In this document: piece by piece, positions 8,251 to 17,623 of the stretch | How the letters are laid out: the number at the start of each line of letters is the position of its first letter | Position numbering within the stretch: the stretch's first letter is position 1 | Notes under the pieces: model-generated | Database searches by the model: none | Seen by the model: only the letters and a program-made list of their open reading frames with translations | Told to the model about the DNA's origin: nothing | Translations under genes and position numbers: made by a program | NCBI RefSeq assembly: GCF_029813785.1 | Contig: NZ_JARVKY010000004.1 | Location: forward strand, 248,001 to 312,000 | Length of the DNA stretch: 64,000 nucleotides | Origin: Streptomyces sp. DH41 | Lineage (GTDB): Bacteria; Actinomycetota; Actinomycetes; Streptomycetales; Streptomycetaceae | Direction: 5' to 3'

Positions 8251-9084
8251 ATGCCCGAATGGCCGTTGCCCGAGACGTTCCCCAGCAGTACCGGGGCCGT
8301 CCGCTGGAACCGGCTGGGGGAAGCGGGCCGGCCGCCCCTGGTCCTGCTGCACGGCACGCCGTTCTCCTCGTACGTCTGGCGTGCGGTGGCCCGTTCGCTG
8401 GCGCGTGACCATCAGGTGTTCGTCTGGGACATGCCCGGCTACGGCATGTCGGAGAAGTCCGTGGGCCAGGACGTGTCCCTCGCCGCACAGGGGCGGGTGT
8501 TCGCCGAGCTGCTGGACCACTGGGGCCTGGAGAAGCCTCTCGTGGTCGCCCACGACTTCGGCGGTGCCGTCGCTCTGCGGGCCCATCTGCTGCACGGCGC
8601 CGCGTACCGGGCCCTGGCCCTGGTCGATCCGGTCGCGCTGGCCCCGTGGGGTTCGCCGTTCTTCCGGCTGGTCCGTGACCACGCCGAGGTCTTCGAGCAG
8701 CTGCCCCCGGCGCTCCATGAGGCGCTGGTGCGCGAGTACGTGGCTTCCACCGGCGGTCCGGGGCTGCACCCGGTGGTGCTGGAGCGGCTCGTCGGGCCCT
8801 GGCTCGGGGAGTCGGGGCAGCCTGCCTTCTACCGGCAGATCGCCCAGGCGGATCAGCGGTACACCGACGAGATCCAGGACCGGTACGCCGGTATCAGTGT
8901 CCCGACGCTCGTCTGCTGGGGCGAGGAGGATGCCTGGATCCCCGTGGCGAAGGGGCGCGAACTCGCCGCCACCGTCCCCGGTGCCAGGTGGGAGCCGATC
9001 GCCCACGCGGGGCATCTCGTGCAGGAGGACGCGCCCGCCGAGCTCACGGCCGCGCTGCTCGACTTCCTCTGCCGCGTCCCCTGA
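8251..9084 (+). CDS. Alpha/beta hydrolase with Asp nucleophile (haloalkane dehalogenase/epoxide hydrolase-like)
   Basis: A 277-residue cytoplasmic alpha/beta-fold hydrolase. The oxyanion motif is H35-G-T-P-F-S-S-Y-V-W, resembling the HGxPxSSYxW of haloalkane dehalogenases. The nucleophile elbow is AHDFGGAVAL with aspartate D102 instead of serine, which is characteristic of dehalogenases and epoxide hydrolases that form an alkyl-enzyme ester. The acid lies in WGEEDAWIP and the histidine in AHAGHLVQED. The substrate is not determinable. The ATG at 8251 follows an AGGAG ribosome site; upstream in-frame extension runs through the previous gene's terminator and is rejected. Confidence 0.88.
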   Translation: MPEWPLPETFPSSTGAVRWNRLGEAGRPPLVLLHGTPFSSYVWRAVARSLARDHQVFVWDMPGYGMSEKSVGQDVSLAAQGRVFAELLDHWGLEKPLVVAHDFGGAVALRAHLLHGAAYRALALVDPVALAPWGSPFFRLVRDHAEVFEQLPPALHEALVREYVASTGGPGLHPVVLERLVGPWLGESGQPAFYRQIAQADQRYTDEIQDRYAGISVPTLVCWGEEDAWIPVAKGRELAATVPGARWEPIAHAGHLVQEDAPAELTAALLDFLCRVP

Positions 9085-9105
9085 CGGTCGCACGGCGATG
9101 TGCCG

Positions 9106-9152
9106 CGGGGCAGGGTGCCCGGGGAACCAGCGTTCCCGGGCACCCTGCCCCG
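9106..9152. terminator. Bidirectional hairpin terminator
   Basis: A 20-bp stem (CGGGGCAGGGTGCCC... pairing with ...GGGCACCCTGCCCCG, one bulged G) with a short loop lies between the convergent hydrolase and cspA genes and can end both transcripts. Confidence 0.85.
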
Positions 9153-9168
9153 TTCGGCGACCTCCCGG

Positions 9169-9837
<669 letters not shown>

Positions 9838-10602
9838 ATGACCGTCAGGAAAGCGCTGGCCCTCGGGATCGGCGCTGTCATGTGCGCCGGCGTGCTGGGA
9901 ACCGGCTGCGCCCAGCAGCAGTCGGGCACCTCCTTGCAGGACTCGCAGACGCCCGGCCGGTCCGCGTCACAGCCGGCGTCCCCTCTGCCCGCTCCCCCGC
10001 GCTCCTTCCCCCGCCCCCTGCCCGGGATCGGACCGGCGATGCGGGCCCGCGTTCCGGACGCCTCCCGGCAGGCCCTGGTGGTCACGGGCGCCACGGAGAG
10101 TTCGTCCGAGGCGCGGGCGGTGCTCTACGAGCAGTACCCCGCACAGGGCTGGCGTGCCGTCGCCGGTCCCTGGCCCGCCCACAACGGGCTGCGCGGCTGG
10201 ACCGACGACCACGAGGCGGGCGACCTGCACACACCCATCGGCGTCTTCCGCCTCAGTGACGCGGGAGGCCGGCTGCCCGACCCGGGGACCCTGCTCCCCT
10301 ACGACCAGGATCCGCAGTTCGCCGTGTCGGGCACCGGGCACCTCGGCGAGCCGCTGGAGGGTTCGTTCGACTACGTGATCGCCATCGACTACAACCGGGT
10401 GTCCGGCACCACCCCGCTGGACAAGACCCGCCCGCTGGGCGAGGACAAGGGCGGCGGGGTGTGGATCCACGTGGACCACGACGGGCCGACCAACGCCTGC
10501 GTGTCCTTGAGCGAGGAGCACATGCGTGCGTTGCTCAACGGCCTGGACCCGGACAAGGAACCGGTCGTCGTCATGGGACCGGAGTCGGTCCTGGCGCAGT
10601 AG
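9838..10602 (+). CDS. L,D-transpeptidase-like (YkuD-type) lipoprotein
   Basis: A 254-residue exported protein. The N terminus has basic residues, a hydrophobic stretch and a possible lipobox ending GTGC, so it is probably a lipoprotein. The C-terminal half resembles the L,D-transpeptidase catalytic fold: HTPIGVFRLSD and then the catalytic segment GGVWIHVDHDGPTNACVSLS, with a His and a Cys about 11 residues apart, which matches the H...[ST]xGC core loosely. L,D-transpeptidases make 3-3 cross-links in peptidoglycan or attach proteins to it. I chose ATG 9838, which has GGAG upstream; an in-frame ATG at 9805 is an alternative. The family call is moderately sure and the role is inferred. Confidence 0.72.
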   Translation: MTVRKALALGIGAVMCAGVLGTGCAQQQSGTSLQDSQTPGRSASQPASPLPAPPRSFPRPLPGIGPAMRARVPDASRQALVVTGATESSSEARAVLYEQYPAQGWRAVAGPWPAHNGLRGWTDDHEAGDLHTPIGVFRLSDAGGRLPDPGTLLPYDQDPQFAVSGTGHLGEPLEGSFDYVIAIDYNRVSGTTPLDKTRPLGEDKGGGVWIHVDHDGPTNACVSLSEEHMRALLNGLDPDKEPVVVMGPESVLAQ

Positions 10603-10611
10603 CACGGCCCA

Positions 10612-10638
10612 CGGGCGTCCACCCGTCCTGGACGCCCG
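10612..10638 (+). terminator. Hairpin terminator after the YkuD-type gene
   Basis: CGGGCGTCCA and TGGACGCCCG form a perfect 10-bp stem with a 7-base loop starting 10 bases after the stop codon. Confidence 0.75.
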
Positions 10639-11050
10639 GTGCCACAGAGCGACGTAGCACCGCGTCCCCCGGGCCGGGCCGAACGTACCGGTTCGTGTCA
10701 CGCGGGCTTGACCGGGCGGGCCGCGCTCGGCCTACTGGAGACTCGACTGGGCGTATTCGGGGGACTGGTCCGGTGTTGGCACGTATGTCAGCCCCCGGCC
10801 GGGGAGCAGGTCAGGAGTCCGACAGTGCGGCGTCGATGGGCAGCGGCGGCATTCCTCCGCCGGGGCCGCCCCCGGCGGGCCGGGAACGGGCGGGGCATGC
10901 CGAGGAGGAACCGAACCGCGCGCGTATCGCTGCTGAGCGACGGCAGTACCGACAGGGCCTGCGCCGCGCGGCCCGCGTACTGCCCGCCGACACGCGGTTG
11001 CCAGCAGGTCTTCATGTGTCCGCAGTGACGACGACGCAGGAGGCGGGCGA
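10639..11050. other. Intergenic stretch without a recognisable gene
   Basis: About 410 bases between a terminator and the frameshifted acyltransferase-like gene. Open frames exist on both strands but their predicted peptides are Arg/Pro/Gly-rich, lack recognisable motifs and have no ribosome sites. The promoter of the next gene probably lies here. Confidence 0.4.
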
Positions 11051-12135
11051 ATGTCCGACAAGCGCATGGACGTGGTCGGGCCGGGAGAGCTCGGCGCGGA
11101 CGACCGGAAGACGTGGCGGGAGCTCAGAACCGCCTCCCGAGCCCCGGCGAATCCGTTCATGGACCCGGCGTTCTCCGTGGCGGTCGGCCTGGTCAGGCCC
11201 CGGGCCAGGGTCGCGGTGCTGCGGGAGGACGGGATACCCGTCGGGTTCTTCCCGCACGAGCGGGGCTTCGCCGGGCGCGGGCGGGCCATCGGACTCGGGG
11301 TGTCGGACAGTCAGGGCGTCGTGCTGCGCGAGGGCGTTCGCCTCGACGCCCGCGCACTGCTGCGGGCCTGTGCCCTCTCGTCCTGGGAGTTCGACAGTCT
11401 CGAGGCCGGCCAGCACCCGTTCCTGCCCCACGCGTCCGAGGCACTCGCTTCCCCGGTCGTCGACCTCGGTGACGGATTCGAGCGGTACACGGAGAGCCTG
11501 CGCCACCGCTCGCCGGGCTTCGTCAAGCAGACCCTGGCGAAGGAGCGGAAACTCGCCCGTCAGGTCGGCGAGGTGCGCTTCGTGTACGACGACCCGGATC
11601 CCGGGGCGTTGCGGGCGCTCATGCGGTGGAAGTCCGCCCAGTACCGGCGCACGGGCCGGCGGGACCGGTTCGCGCAGGAGTGGATCACCCGGCTGGTGGA
11701 CCTGCTCGCCCGGAGCGACGACCCGAGTGCCGTGGAACGACGTCCGTGCTCTACGCCGGCGGCCGGCCCGTGGCCGCCCACTTCGGGCTGCGCTCGCCCA
11801 CGGTCCTGTCCTGGTGGTTCCCGGCGTACGACCGGGCGTACGGCAAGTACTCCCCCGGGCTGGTGCTGCTGTCGCGGATGCTGGAGGCGGCTGCCGCCGA
11901 CGGGATCGAGCTGGTCGACCTGGGCAGCGGGCCGGCGCGGTACAAGGAGTCGTTCAAGACACGTGACCTGACGGTGCACGCGGGCGCCGTGGTGCGCGCG
12001 GGGCCGGGCGGCGCCCTCCACCGGTTGGGGCGGGAGCCGGTTCGAGCCGCCCGCCGGTTCGTACGTGACCGACCCCGGCTGGCCCGCACCGCCGCCCGGG
12101 CACTGGAGGAACTGGGGCGGTTGCGCGACCGTTGA
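11051..12135 (+). pseudogene. Frameshifted BioF2/GNAT-type acyltransferase-like gene
   Basis: The gene starts at an ATG with GGAGG 8 bases upstream and reads as a GNAT/BioF2-like (CelD-type) acetyltransferase protein. The first part has FMDPAFSVAVGLVRPRARVAVL, RYTESLRHRSPGFVKQTLAK and WKSAQYRRTGRRDRF. Near 11725-11745 the coherent protein jumps to the frame one base back. There it continues as SVLYAGGRPVAAHFGLRS, WWFPAYDRAYGKYSPGLVLL and DLGSGPARYKESFKTRDL, ending at 12135. The original frame instead runs on as Cys/Arg-rich nonsense to 11971. A single-base loss explains this; it may be a real mutation or a sequencing error. The restored protein would be about 361 residues. The acyl acceptor is unknown. 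Confidence 0.8.
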
Positions 12136-12169
12136 TCCCCGTCTGACGGGCGCGCGCCGGGGCGGGTGC

Positions 12170-13594
12170 TCAGCCGACGGGCGGCATGTCGGTGGGTGTC
12201 GAGTCCAGGCCCGGCCTGCGCTCACGCCAGGCGCCGCGGGTGAAGTCGGGGATCTCCACCGGCCGGCCGTCCTTGGCCAGCGACCTGACGCTCAGCGGAA
12301 CGGGAGCGCACCAGGCGGCCGAGTCGTAGACGTCGATGTCCGGCACCAGTCCCGCCCGCATCAGCTGGACGGTGCGCCACTGCAGGATGTAGTCCATCCC
12401 GCCGTGGCCGCCGTTGTTCGCGGCGTCGTCGCCGACCTTCTGCCACAGCCAGTGGTCGTACTCCTTGCGGTAGCTCTCGAAGTCGCGCCAGGTGTGGCCG
12501 CCGTGGTCCGGTTCGACGTAGATCCGGGCCCCGGTCGGGGAGGGCCCCGCGTAGTCCTCGACGATGCCGCGGCTGCCGGCGAGGGTGTTGATCCGGCTGT
12601 ACGGCCGGGGCGAACTCACGTCGTGCTCCGCCCGGATCGTCCTGCCCTTCTCCGTTTCGATCATGCAGGTGACCAGGTCACCGTTGATGTAGGTCTCTTT
12701 CCAGGAGGGGTGGCCCCTCGGGACGAAGCGTGCGCGGTAGTCGGCCAGTCCCCTGGGGGCCGTCGCGGTGGCACGCAGCGTGGTCATCCGGTCGCCGCGG
12801 TTGATGTCCATGGCCGCCGCGATCGGGGCCAGACCGTGCATGGGGTAGAAGGAGGCGGTGCTGCGGGTGTGCCACAGGCGTCGCCAGGAGTCCGTGTAGT
12901 AGGTGTCGGAGAAGAGGAGTTCGCGCAGGTCGTGGAGGTAGCCGCCGTGGCCGTTGGTGACGTCCCCGAACAGGCCGTCGTGCGCTGCCTTGAGCATGGC
13001 CAGCTCGTTGCGGCCGTAGTTGCAGTTCTCGGCCAGGAGCAGATGCCTGCGGGTGCGCTCCGAGGTTTCGACCAGGTCCCACAGCTGGCGCAGTTCCGTC
13101 GCGATGGGGAGTTCCACCACGGCGTGTCTGCCGCTGAGCAGCGCCGCCCTGCCGTGCTCGTAGTGGAACTCCCACGGCGTGGCGACGTACACCAGGTCGA
13201 TGTCGTCCCGCGTGAGCATCCGGGCGTAGGAGTCGGCCGAGCCGCCGTACTCGGCGGGGCGTGGCCTGCCCTTGCTCTCCAGACGGTCGGCGGCGCGTTT
13301 CGCGCGGTCGGCGCGGATGTCGCAGACGGCTGTCACGGTGCAGCCGGGGACGGCCGCCCAGCCGGTGATCATGCCGCTGCCCCGGTTGCCGAGGCCTATG
13401 ACACCGACACGGACGGTTCTGTGGGCGTCGAACGGGACGCCGATCATCGACTTCTGGCCGGGCCTGCGGCGAGGCGCCTGCTCGGCCGCCGCCGACGCGG
13501 ACGGGGCCGACGCGGTCATTCCGGCGGCAAGCGCGCCGGAGGCGACGGCGCCGCCCAGGAGCAGTCGGCGTGAGACAGCGGGCGTTTCGGACAT
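12170..13594 (-). CDS. Tat-exported GH109-type Gfo/Idh/MocA glycoside hydrolase
   Basis: A 474-residue protein with a twin-arginine signal (SRRLLLGGAVASGALAAG) and an NAD-binding Rossmann domain, VRVGVIGLGNRGSGMI. The second half matches GH109, a family that cleaves alpha-N-acetylgalactosamine by an NAD-dependent redox mechanism. Matching segments are LLLAENCNYGRNELAML with the tyrosine, NGHGGYLHDLREL with the catalytic-type histidine, and FYPMHGLAPIAAAMDINRGDRM. Tat export fits a cofactor that must be loaded in the cytoplasm. The ATG at 13594 has GAGGAG upstream; a longer in-frame extension runs through a 20-bp tandem repeat and is rejected. Alternative: a related sugar oxidoreductase without hydrolase activity. 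Confidence 0.85.
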   Translation of the reverse strand: MSETPAVSRRLLLGGAVASGALAAGMTASAPSASAAAEQAPRRRPGQKSMIGVPFDAHRTVRVGVIGLGNRGSGMITGWAAVPGCTVTAVCDIRADRAKRAADRLESKGRPRPAEYGGSADSYARMLTRDDIDLVYVATPWEFHYEHGRAALLSGRHAVVELPIATELRQLWDLVETSERTRRHLLLAENCNYGRNELAMLKAAHDGLFGDVTNGHGGYLHDLRELLFSDTYYTDSWRRLWHTRSTASFYPMHGLAPIAAAMDINRGDRMTTLRATATAPRGLADYRARFVPRGHPSWKETYINGDLVTCMIETEKGRTIRAEHDVSSPRPYSRINTLAGSRGIVEDYAGPSPTGARIYVEPDHGGHTWRDFESYRKEYDHWLWQKVGDDAANNGGHGGMDYILQWRTVQLMRAGLVPDIDVYDSAAWCAPVPLSVRSLAKDGRPVEIPDFTRGAWRERRPGLDSTPTDMPPVG

Positions 13595-13650
13595 GACGGC
13601 AACACTCCTCGTGGGCGGTGGCATCACGGTCGGGGCACTGTCGGGCGGTG

Positions 13651-13730
13651 TCGAGCGCGGTCGAGCACGGTGGAGCGCGGTCGAGCACGGTGGAGCGCGG
13701 TCGAGCACGGTGGAGCGCGGTCGAGCAGGC
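13651..13730. repeat. 20-bp tandem repeat (VNTR-like)
   Basis: Three perfect copies of TCGAGCACGGTGGAGCGCGG occupy 13661-13720, flanked by degenerate decamers of the same pattern (TCGAGCGCGG before, TCGAGCAGGC after). The 10-base half-units are themselves related. It sits just upstream of the GH109-type gene, in its probable leader or promoter. AGCAGGCCG-type short repeats follow at about 13750. Confidence 0.9.
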
Positions 13731-13962
13731 TGAGCGGGGAGAGCGGACTGAGCAGGCCGAGCAGGCCGAGCTGTCGAACACTTTCGGGGCAAAACTCTGC
13801 GGGCTCAGCAGTTACATGTCAATACGTGCTCGATACATAGCCGTTCCGAGCAACTCCGCGCACCGGAAGAAGGCCGCGTTCCGTCCCGCACCACTCCTCA
13901 CAAGAGTGCGGAGTCCGGTCGCACGGGCCCGGAGCGAGCGCCCCGGCGCCTGGCGGGGACGG
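13731..13962. other. Intergenic stretch upstream of the GH109-type gene
   Basis: No gene is seen. The sequence is locally less GC-rich around 13790-13860 (TTACATGTCAATACG and neighbours), which is the most promoter-like part of the gap, but no -35/-10 pair can be assigned safely. Confidence 0.35.
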
Positions 13963-14184
13963 TCAGAAAAGCCGTTCCTGGGCGGGCGAGGGCCCTGACC
14001 GCCGGTTCCGGCGCGGGGCGCTCGGTGCGGGCGCCGTGTCCCCGAACAGGGGTGCCGTGCCGTACTCGTCCGGCTCGGCCGGGACGGTGGTGGGGCCGGT
14101 GCCCACGTTGAGGACCAGTGGGGCGTCCCGGTCGAAATCGCCCGGTGTCATCGCCACCCACTCACGGTCCTGCCGCTCACCCAC
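13963..14184 (-). CDS. Small hypothetical protein
   Basis: A 73-residue acidic, proline-rich protein beginning MGERQDREWVAMTPGDFDRD. I do not recognise a characterised family. Support for coding is a GAGAGG ribosome site 9 bases before the GTG start, a non-repetitive and reasonably balanced composition (including APLVLNVGTGPTTVPAEPDEYGTAPLFGD) and no better frame in the stretch. A second GTG or ATG at codons 11-12 could be the true start. It lies alone between two divergent intergenic regions and has no clear operon partner. Confidence 0.5.
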   Translation of the reverse strand: MGERQDREWVAMTPGDFDRDAPLVLNVGTGPTTVPAEPDEYGTAPLFGDTAPAPSAPRRNRRSGPSPAQERLF

Positions 14185-14684
14185 GCACCGACACCTCTCT
14201 CGCGCCGCCCGCCGCGACCACGCGACGCTACCAGCCCTGCCGCAGTCCGGTGATCACGGCTCCCGCCTGACTCGTCTCCATCGTTCCCGGTTGACCGGCG
14301 GCCGACGCGTCATGATTGTTCCCGCGCGAAACGGGCCGTCTTCGGTCAGGTTCAGGTGGCGCGCTGACGTCGGGCGCGGCGGGAAGGCCGCGCACCCGCC
14401 CTGTCGTCCGGGCGGCGGAACGCGATCGCCGTACCGGCGCGGTGGTCACCGTCGACTCATGACACCCACCCGCCCGGGCGGCGCGGCCTGGTGCGGCCCC
14501 GCGTACGGGGGAGAACGCGGGGCCGCACCAGCAAGCTATCGGAGTAGTCCCCCGCCTGCCAGACCCGGCTCCCGGCTGACCCATCCGAAAGGGTCACCCG
14601 GCCGGCGGACATCACGGCGATTCGGCCGGGGCGCGCACGCATGGCGCGCTGCGAGGCCCGCCGTGCGAGGCACACACTGATGGC
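14185..14684. other. Intergenic stretch before the SpoIIE phosphatase
   Basis: Exactly 500 bases without a convincing gene. The open frames are Arg/Pro/Gly-rich with no motif. It must hold the promoters of the small minus-strand gene and of the phosphatase gene; neither could be placed with confidence. Confidence 0.4.
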
Positions 14685-17324
14685 ATGGGCTACCTCGATC
14701 CACCGACGGCGGTGTCACGGCGCTTCCCCGAGGAGCCGGTGAGCGCGGCGTCGGCTCGGCGGTTCGTGCGCGCCGCGCTGGACGGCGTCACCTCGGAACT
14801 GGCGGACACCGCGGAGCTTCTGGTCAGCGAGCTGGTCACCAACGCGGTGCTGCACGCGCACACCGAGGTCGAGGTGGCGGTGTCGCACGACGACCGCCGG
14901 GTGCGCGTACGGGTCGATGACCGCCGGCCGAGCCGTGGGCTCGTGCCGCAGCACTGCCCGCCGTACGCCGGCACGGGCCAGGGGCTGGCACTGGTCCAGC
15001 AGTTGGCCTCGCGGCACGGGGTCGAGGCCGACGACGAGCGCAAGACCGTGTGGTTCGAGCTGTGGCCCGACGGCCCGCCGCCTCCGTCGTCCGGGTGGGA
15101 GACCTCCGTGCCGCCGTGCCCCTCGGCACAGACGGTGACGCTCATCGACGTACCGAGTGCCCTGGACTCGGCGTGTCGGCAGCACCGGCACGCGGTGCTG
15201 CGCGAACTGACCCTCGCCGCGTGTGCCGGGGACCTCCTCGACATGTCGCCCGAGGACCTCACGGCCGCCAACGACATCAACAACGTGATCAGCGCCTGTG
15301 TGACGGCCGCGCTGGAGGAACCGCTCCCCGAGTCGGACCCGCGCACCCTGCTCCTGCCGCTGCCGGCCGACGCCGCGCCCGCGGTACGAGCCCTGCGCCG
15401 CGTGCTCGACCTGGCCGAGGAGCGGGCTCGGGAGGAACGGCTGCTCACGCTGCCGGCGCTGCCGCGCGGCCGCGCCTTCCAGGACTGGCTCTTCGACCAG
15501 ATCGTGGTTCAGCTGACCGGGGGCCACCCCACCGCGTGGACCGTGACGCCCCGCGAACCGGAGGTCAGCTCCGCCGAGTTCGTGCCGTGGGAAGCCGGTC
15601 AGGTACGGGGCAGCAGGGTCCCGACCATCGCCGCCGACGAGGCCAACCGGATCATCGCGGCGAACGGACCGGCGGCGGAGCTGCTGGGCTGGGGACCGGA
15701 CGACCTCGTCGGGCGAAGGCTCACCACGCTCATCCCGGAGCACCTGCGCCGGCGGCACACGGTGGCGTTCACCTCGATGCTGCTCACCGGTCGCACCCGT
15801 ATCGTGGGCCGCTCCGTGCCGCTTCCGGCGCTGCACCGTGACGGCGGAGTGGTTCCGGTGCGGCTGTACATCCAGACGCAGGAGACCACCGACGGCCGCA
15901 CCGTCTTCGTCGCCCAGCTCACTCCGCGGGCGACCACTCCCCTCGACGTGCCGAGGATCCCGGCCGGCAGCCCGCGGGCGGCGGCCCAGGAGCCCGGCGA
16001 GGGCCTCCGGGCACCGGCCGCCCCGGAGCGCGACAGGAGGACGGGCGGTGCCGAACACGGCATGTCGGCGATGACCAGGCTGTCCCTCCTGGCCGACCTG
16101 GGAGCGGAGCTCAGCAACACCCTGGACCTGGACGAGGGGCTGCGGTGCGCCGGCCGGCTGCTGACCCGGCGGCTGGCCGACTGGTGCGTGATGGACCTGT
16201 TCATCGAGCATGCCCAGGTGGACCGGGTCTGTGTCGTCCACCGGGACCCCCGTGGCCTGCGCCCCTCGGCCCACGAGGGCAGGCTCCCGCCGGTCTCCGA
16301 GGAATCGCGCGGCCCGCTGGCCCGTGTGCTGCGCGGCGCGGGGCCGCTGCTGCTCACCGACGCCCCGCCACCGGGCCAGGCCGAGAGCGCGCTGGACCGG
16401 AACTACGTGGAGCTGTTCCGCGAACTCGGTGCGGGCAGTGCCGTCGTCGCTCCGCTGCGGGCCCGCCGCAAGATCCTCGGCGCCCTGACCCTGACCCGTG
16501 CGGCGGGCGGCCGGCCGTTCACCGAGGAGGATCTGACCCTGGTCGACGACCTGGTGCACAGCCTGGCGCTGGGGGTGGACAACGCCCGTCTGTACCAGGA
16601 CACCCGCTCCATCGCCGAACGGCTCCAGCGCTCCCTGCTGCCGGTCCTGCCCGAGGTCGAGGGTCTGCGACTGGCCGCCCGCTACGCCGCGTCCTCCACC
16701 ACCGCGCAGGTCGGCGGGGACTGGTACGACAGCTTCGTCCTGCCCCAGGGGGACGCCGCCGTCGTCATCGGTGACGTCACGGGACACAATCTCGACGCGG
16801 CCATCGCCATGAGCCAGCTGCGCAGCATGCTCCGCGGCATCGCCGTGGACCGCCAGGAGCCGCCCGCGGAGGTGCTGCGCCGACTGGACCTGGCGAACCA
16901 CAGTCTGCACCGGGAGGCCACCGCAACCTGCCTCTACGGCCTGATCAAGGGCTCCGCGCGAGGCCCCTGGGAGCTGAAGCACTCCTCCGCCGGTCATCTG
17001 CCGCCCCTGCTGACCACCCGGGAGGGCGAGACCCGTTACCTCGATGACGGCGCGGGCCTGCTCCTCGGCATGGATCCCGACGTGCCCCGGTCCACGGCCC
17101 GCCACGCGCTGCCGGCCCACTCGACGCTGCTGCTGTACACCGACGGCCTCATCGAACGCCGCGACGAACCCCTCGACGACGCCCTGGACCGGCTGCGCGG
17201 GCACGCCGCCGACCTGGCCCGCGAGCCCCTCGACACGTTCTGCGACGAGTTGCTGATCGGCCTGGGAGCCGACAGCGCCGACGACATCGCCGTCCTCGCC
17301 GTCCGGCCCTCGCCGCCCTTGTGA
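14685..17324 (+). CDS. Multidomain SpoIIE-family PP2C phosphatase with RsbW-like ATPase, PAS and GAF domains
   Basis: An 879-residue cytoplasmic signalling protein. Residues 1-125 are an RsbW-like histidine-kinase ATPase domain (TAELLVSELVTNAVLHAHTEV as N box, YAGTGQGLALVQQLASRHGV as glycine lid). About 150-290 is a helical segment I do not recognise. About 305-420 is a PAS domain (EANRIIAANGPAAELLGWGPDDLVG), about 445-625 a GAF domain, and about 640-879 the SpoIIE/PP2C phosphatase (ARYAASSTTAQVGGDWYDSF, VVIGDVTGHNLDAAIAM, LLLYTDGLIERRDEPLDDAL, DDIAVLAV). Such proteins both phosphorylate and dephosphorylate anti-sigma-antagonists in Streptomyces partner-switching systems. The target is not encoded next door. 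No clear ribosome site precedes the ATG. Confidence 0.93.
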   Translation: MGYLDPPTAVSRRFPEEPVSAASARRFVRAALDGVTSELADTAELLVSELVTNAVLHAHTEVEVAVSHDDRRVRVRVDDRRPSRGLVPQHCPPYAGTGQGLALVQQLASRHGVEADDERKTVWFELWPDGPPPPSSGWETSVPPCPSAQTVTLIDVPSALDSACRQHRHAVLRELTLAACAGDLLDMSPEDLTAANDINNVISACVTAALEEPLPESDPRTLLLPLPADAAPAVRALRRVLDLAEERAREERLLTLPALPRGRAFQDWLFDQIVVQLTGGHPTAWTVTPREPEVSSAEFVPWEAGQVRGSRVPTIAADEANRIIAANGPAAELLGWGPDDLVGRRLTTLIPEHLRRRHTVAFTSMLLTGRTRIVGRSVPLPALHRDGGVVPVRLYIQTQETTDGRTVFVAQLTPRATTPLDVPRIPAGSPRAAAQEPGEGLRAPAAPERDRRTGGAEHGMSAMTRLSLLADLGAELSNTLDLDEGLRCAGRLLTRRLADWCVMDLFIEHAQVDRVCVVHRDPRGLRPSAHEGRLPPVSEESRGPLARVLRGAGPLLLTDAPPPGQAESALDRNYVELFRELGAGSAVVAPLRARRKILGALTLTRAAGGRPFTEEDLTLVDDLVHSLALGVDNARLYQDTRSIAERLQRSLLPVLPEVEGLRLAARYAASSTTAQVGGDWYDSFVLPQGDAAVVIGDVTGHNLDAAIAMSQLRSMLRGIAVDRQEPPAEVLRRLDLANHSLHREATATCLYGLIKGSARGPWELKHSSAGHLPPLLTTREGETRYLDDGAGLLLGMDPDVPRSTARHALPAHSTLLLYTDGLIERRDEPLDDALDRLRGHAADLAREPLDTFCDELLIGLGADSADDIAVLAVRPSPPL

Positions 17325-17587
17325 TCGCGTGCGTCAGGGTGTGACGATCGGAAACCGGGGATCGGGGCGCTCCATGAGGCTGCCCACGGTGACGCGGACG
17401 TCGAGGTCGGGGGCGATGAGGCCGACGGCGCCCAGGGCGACGGCGTCGCGCGGCCGCTGCGGTGACACCCGGGGCCCCGCCGACGCGGACGCCGGTGAGA
17501 CCCGAGGGGGCCTTCGCGCGGGCGTCCGGGGCCGTCGGGCTCCGGCGGCTCTGCCCGTTCGGGCATGCTCTTCTGCCTCGGGGTCTC

Positions 17588-17617
17588 CTGACGCTCACCG
17601 GAACAGGGCGTTACCTT
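17588..17617 (+). promoter_or_regulatory. Candidate promoter for a leaderless M23 peptidase transcript
   Basis: CTGACG (17588-17593) and TACCTT (17612-17617) are separated by 18 bases and resemble a vegetative Streptomyces promoter. The GTG start of the next gene lies 7 bases after the -10 element and lacks a ribosome site, so transcription may begin at the start codon itself. Inferred from spacing only. Confidence 0.45.
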
Positions 17618-17623
17618 CCCTTC

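Noticed and set aside
8251..9084. Serine esterase call for the alpha/beta hydrolase
   Set aside because: The nucleophile elbow is HDFGG with Asp, so the Asp-nucleophile hydrolase group fits better.
10639..11028. Plus-strand 129-codon frame after the YkuD-type gene
   Set aside because: Cys/Arg/Pro-rich peptide without ribosome site or motif, directly after a terminator.
13661..13720. Three 20-bp repeats as a CRISPR array
   Set aside because: Repeats are head-to-tail with no spacers, and no cas genes lie nearby.
14228..14584. Minus-strand 118-codon frame before the SpoIIE gene
   Set aside because: Arg/Pro/Ser-rich, no ribosome site, no recognisable motif; read as chance open frame.
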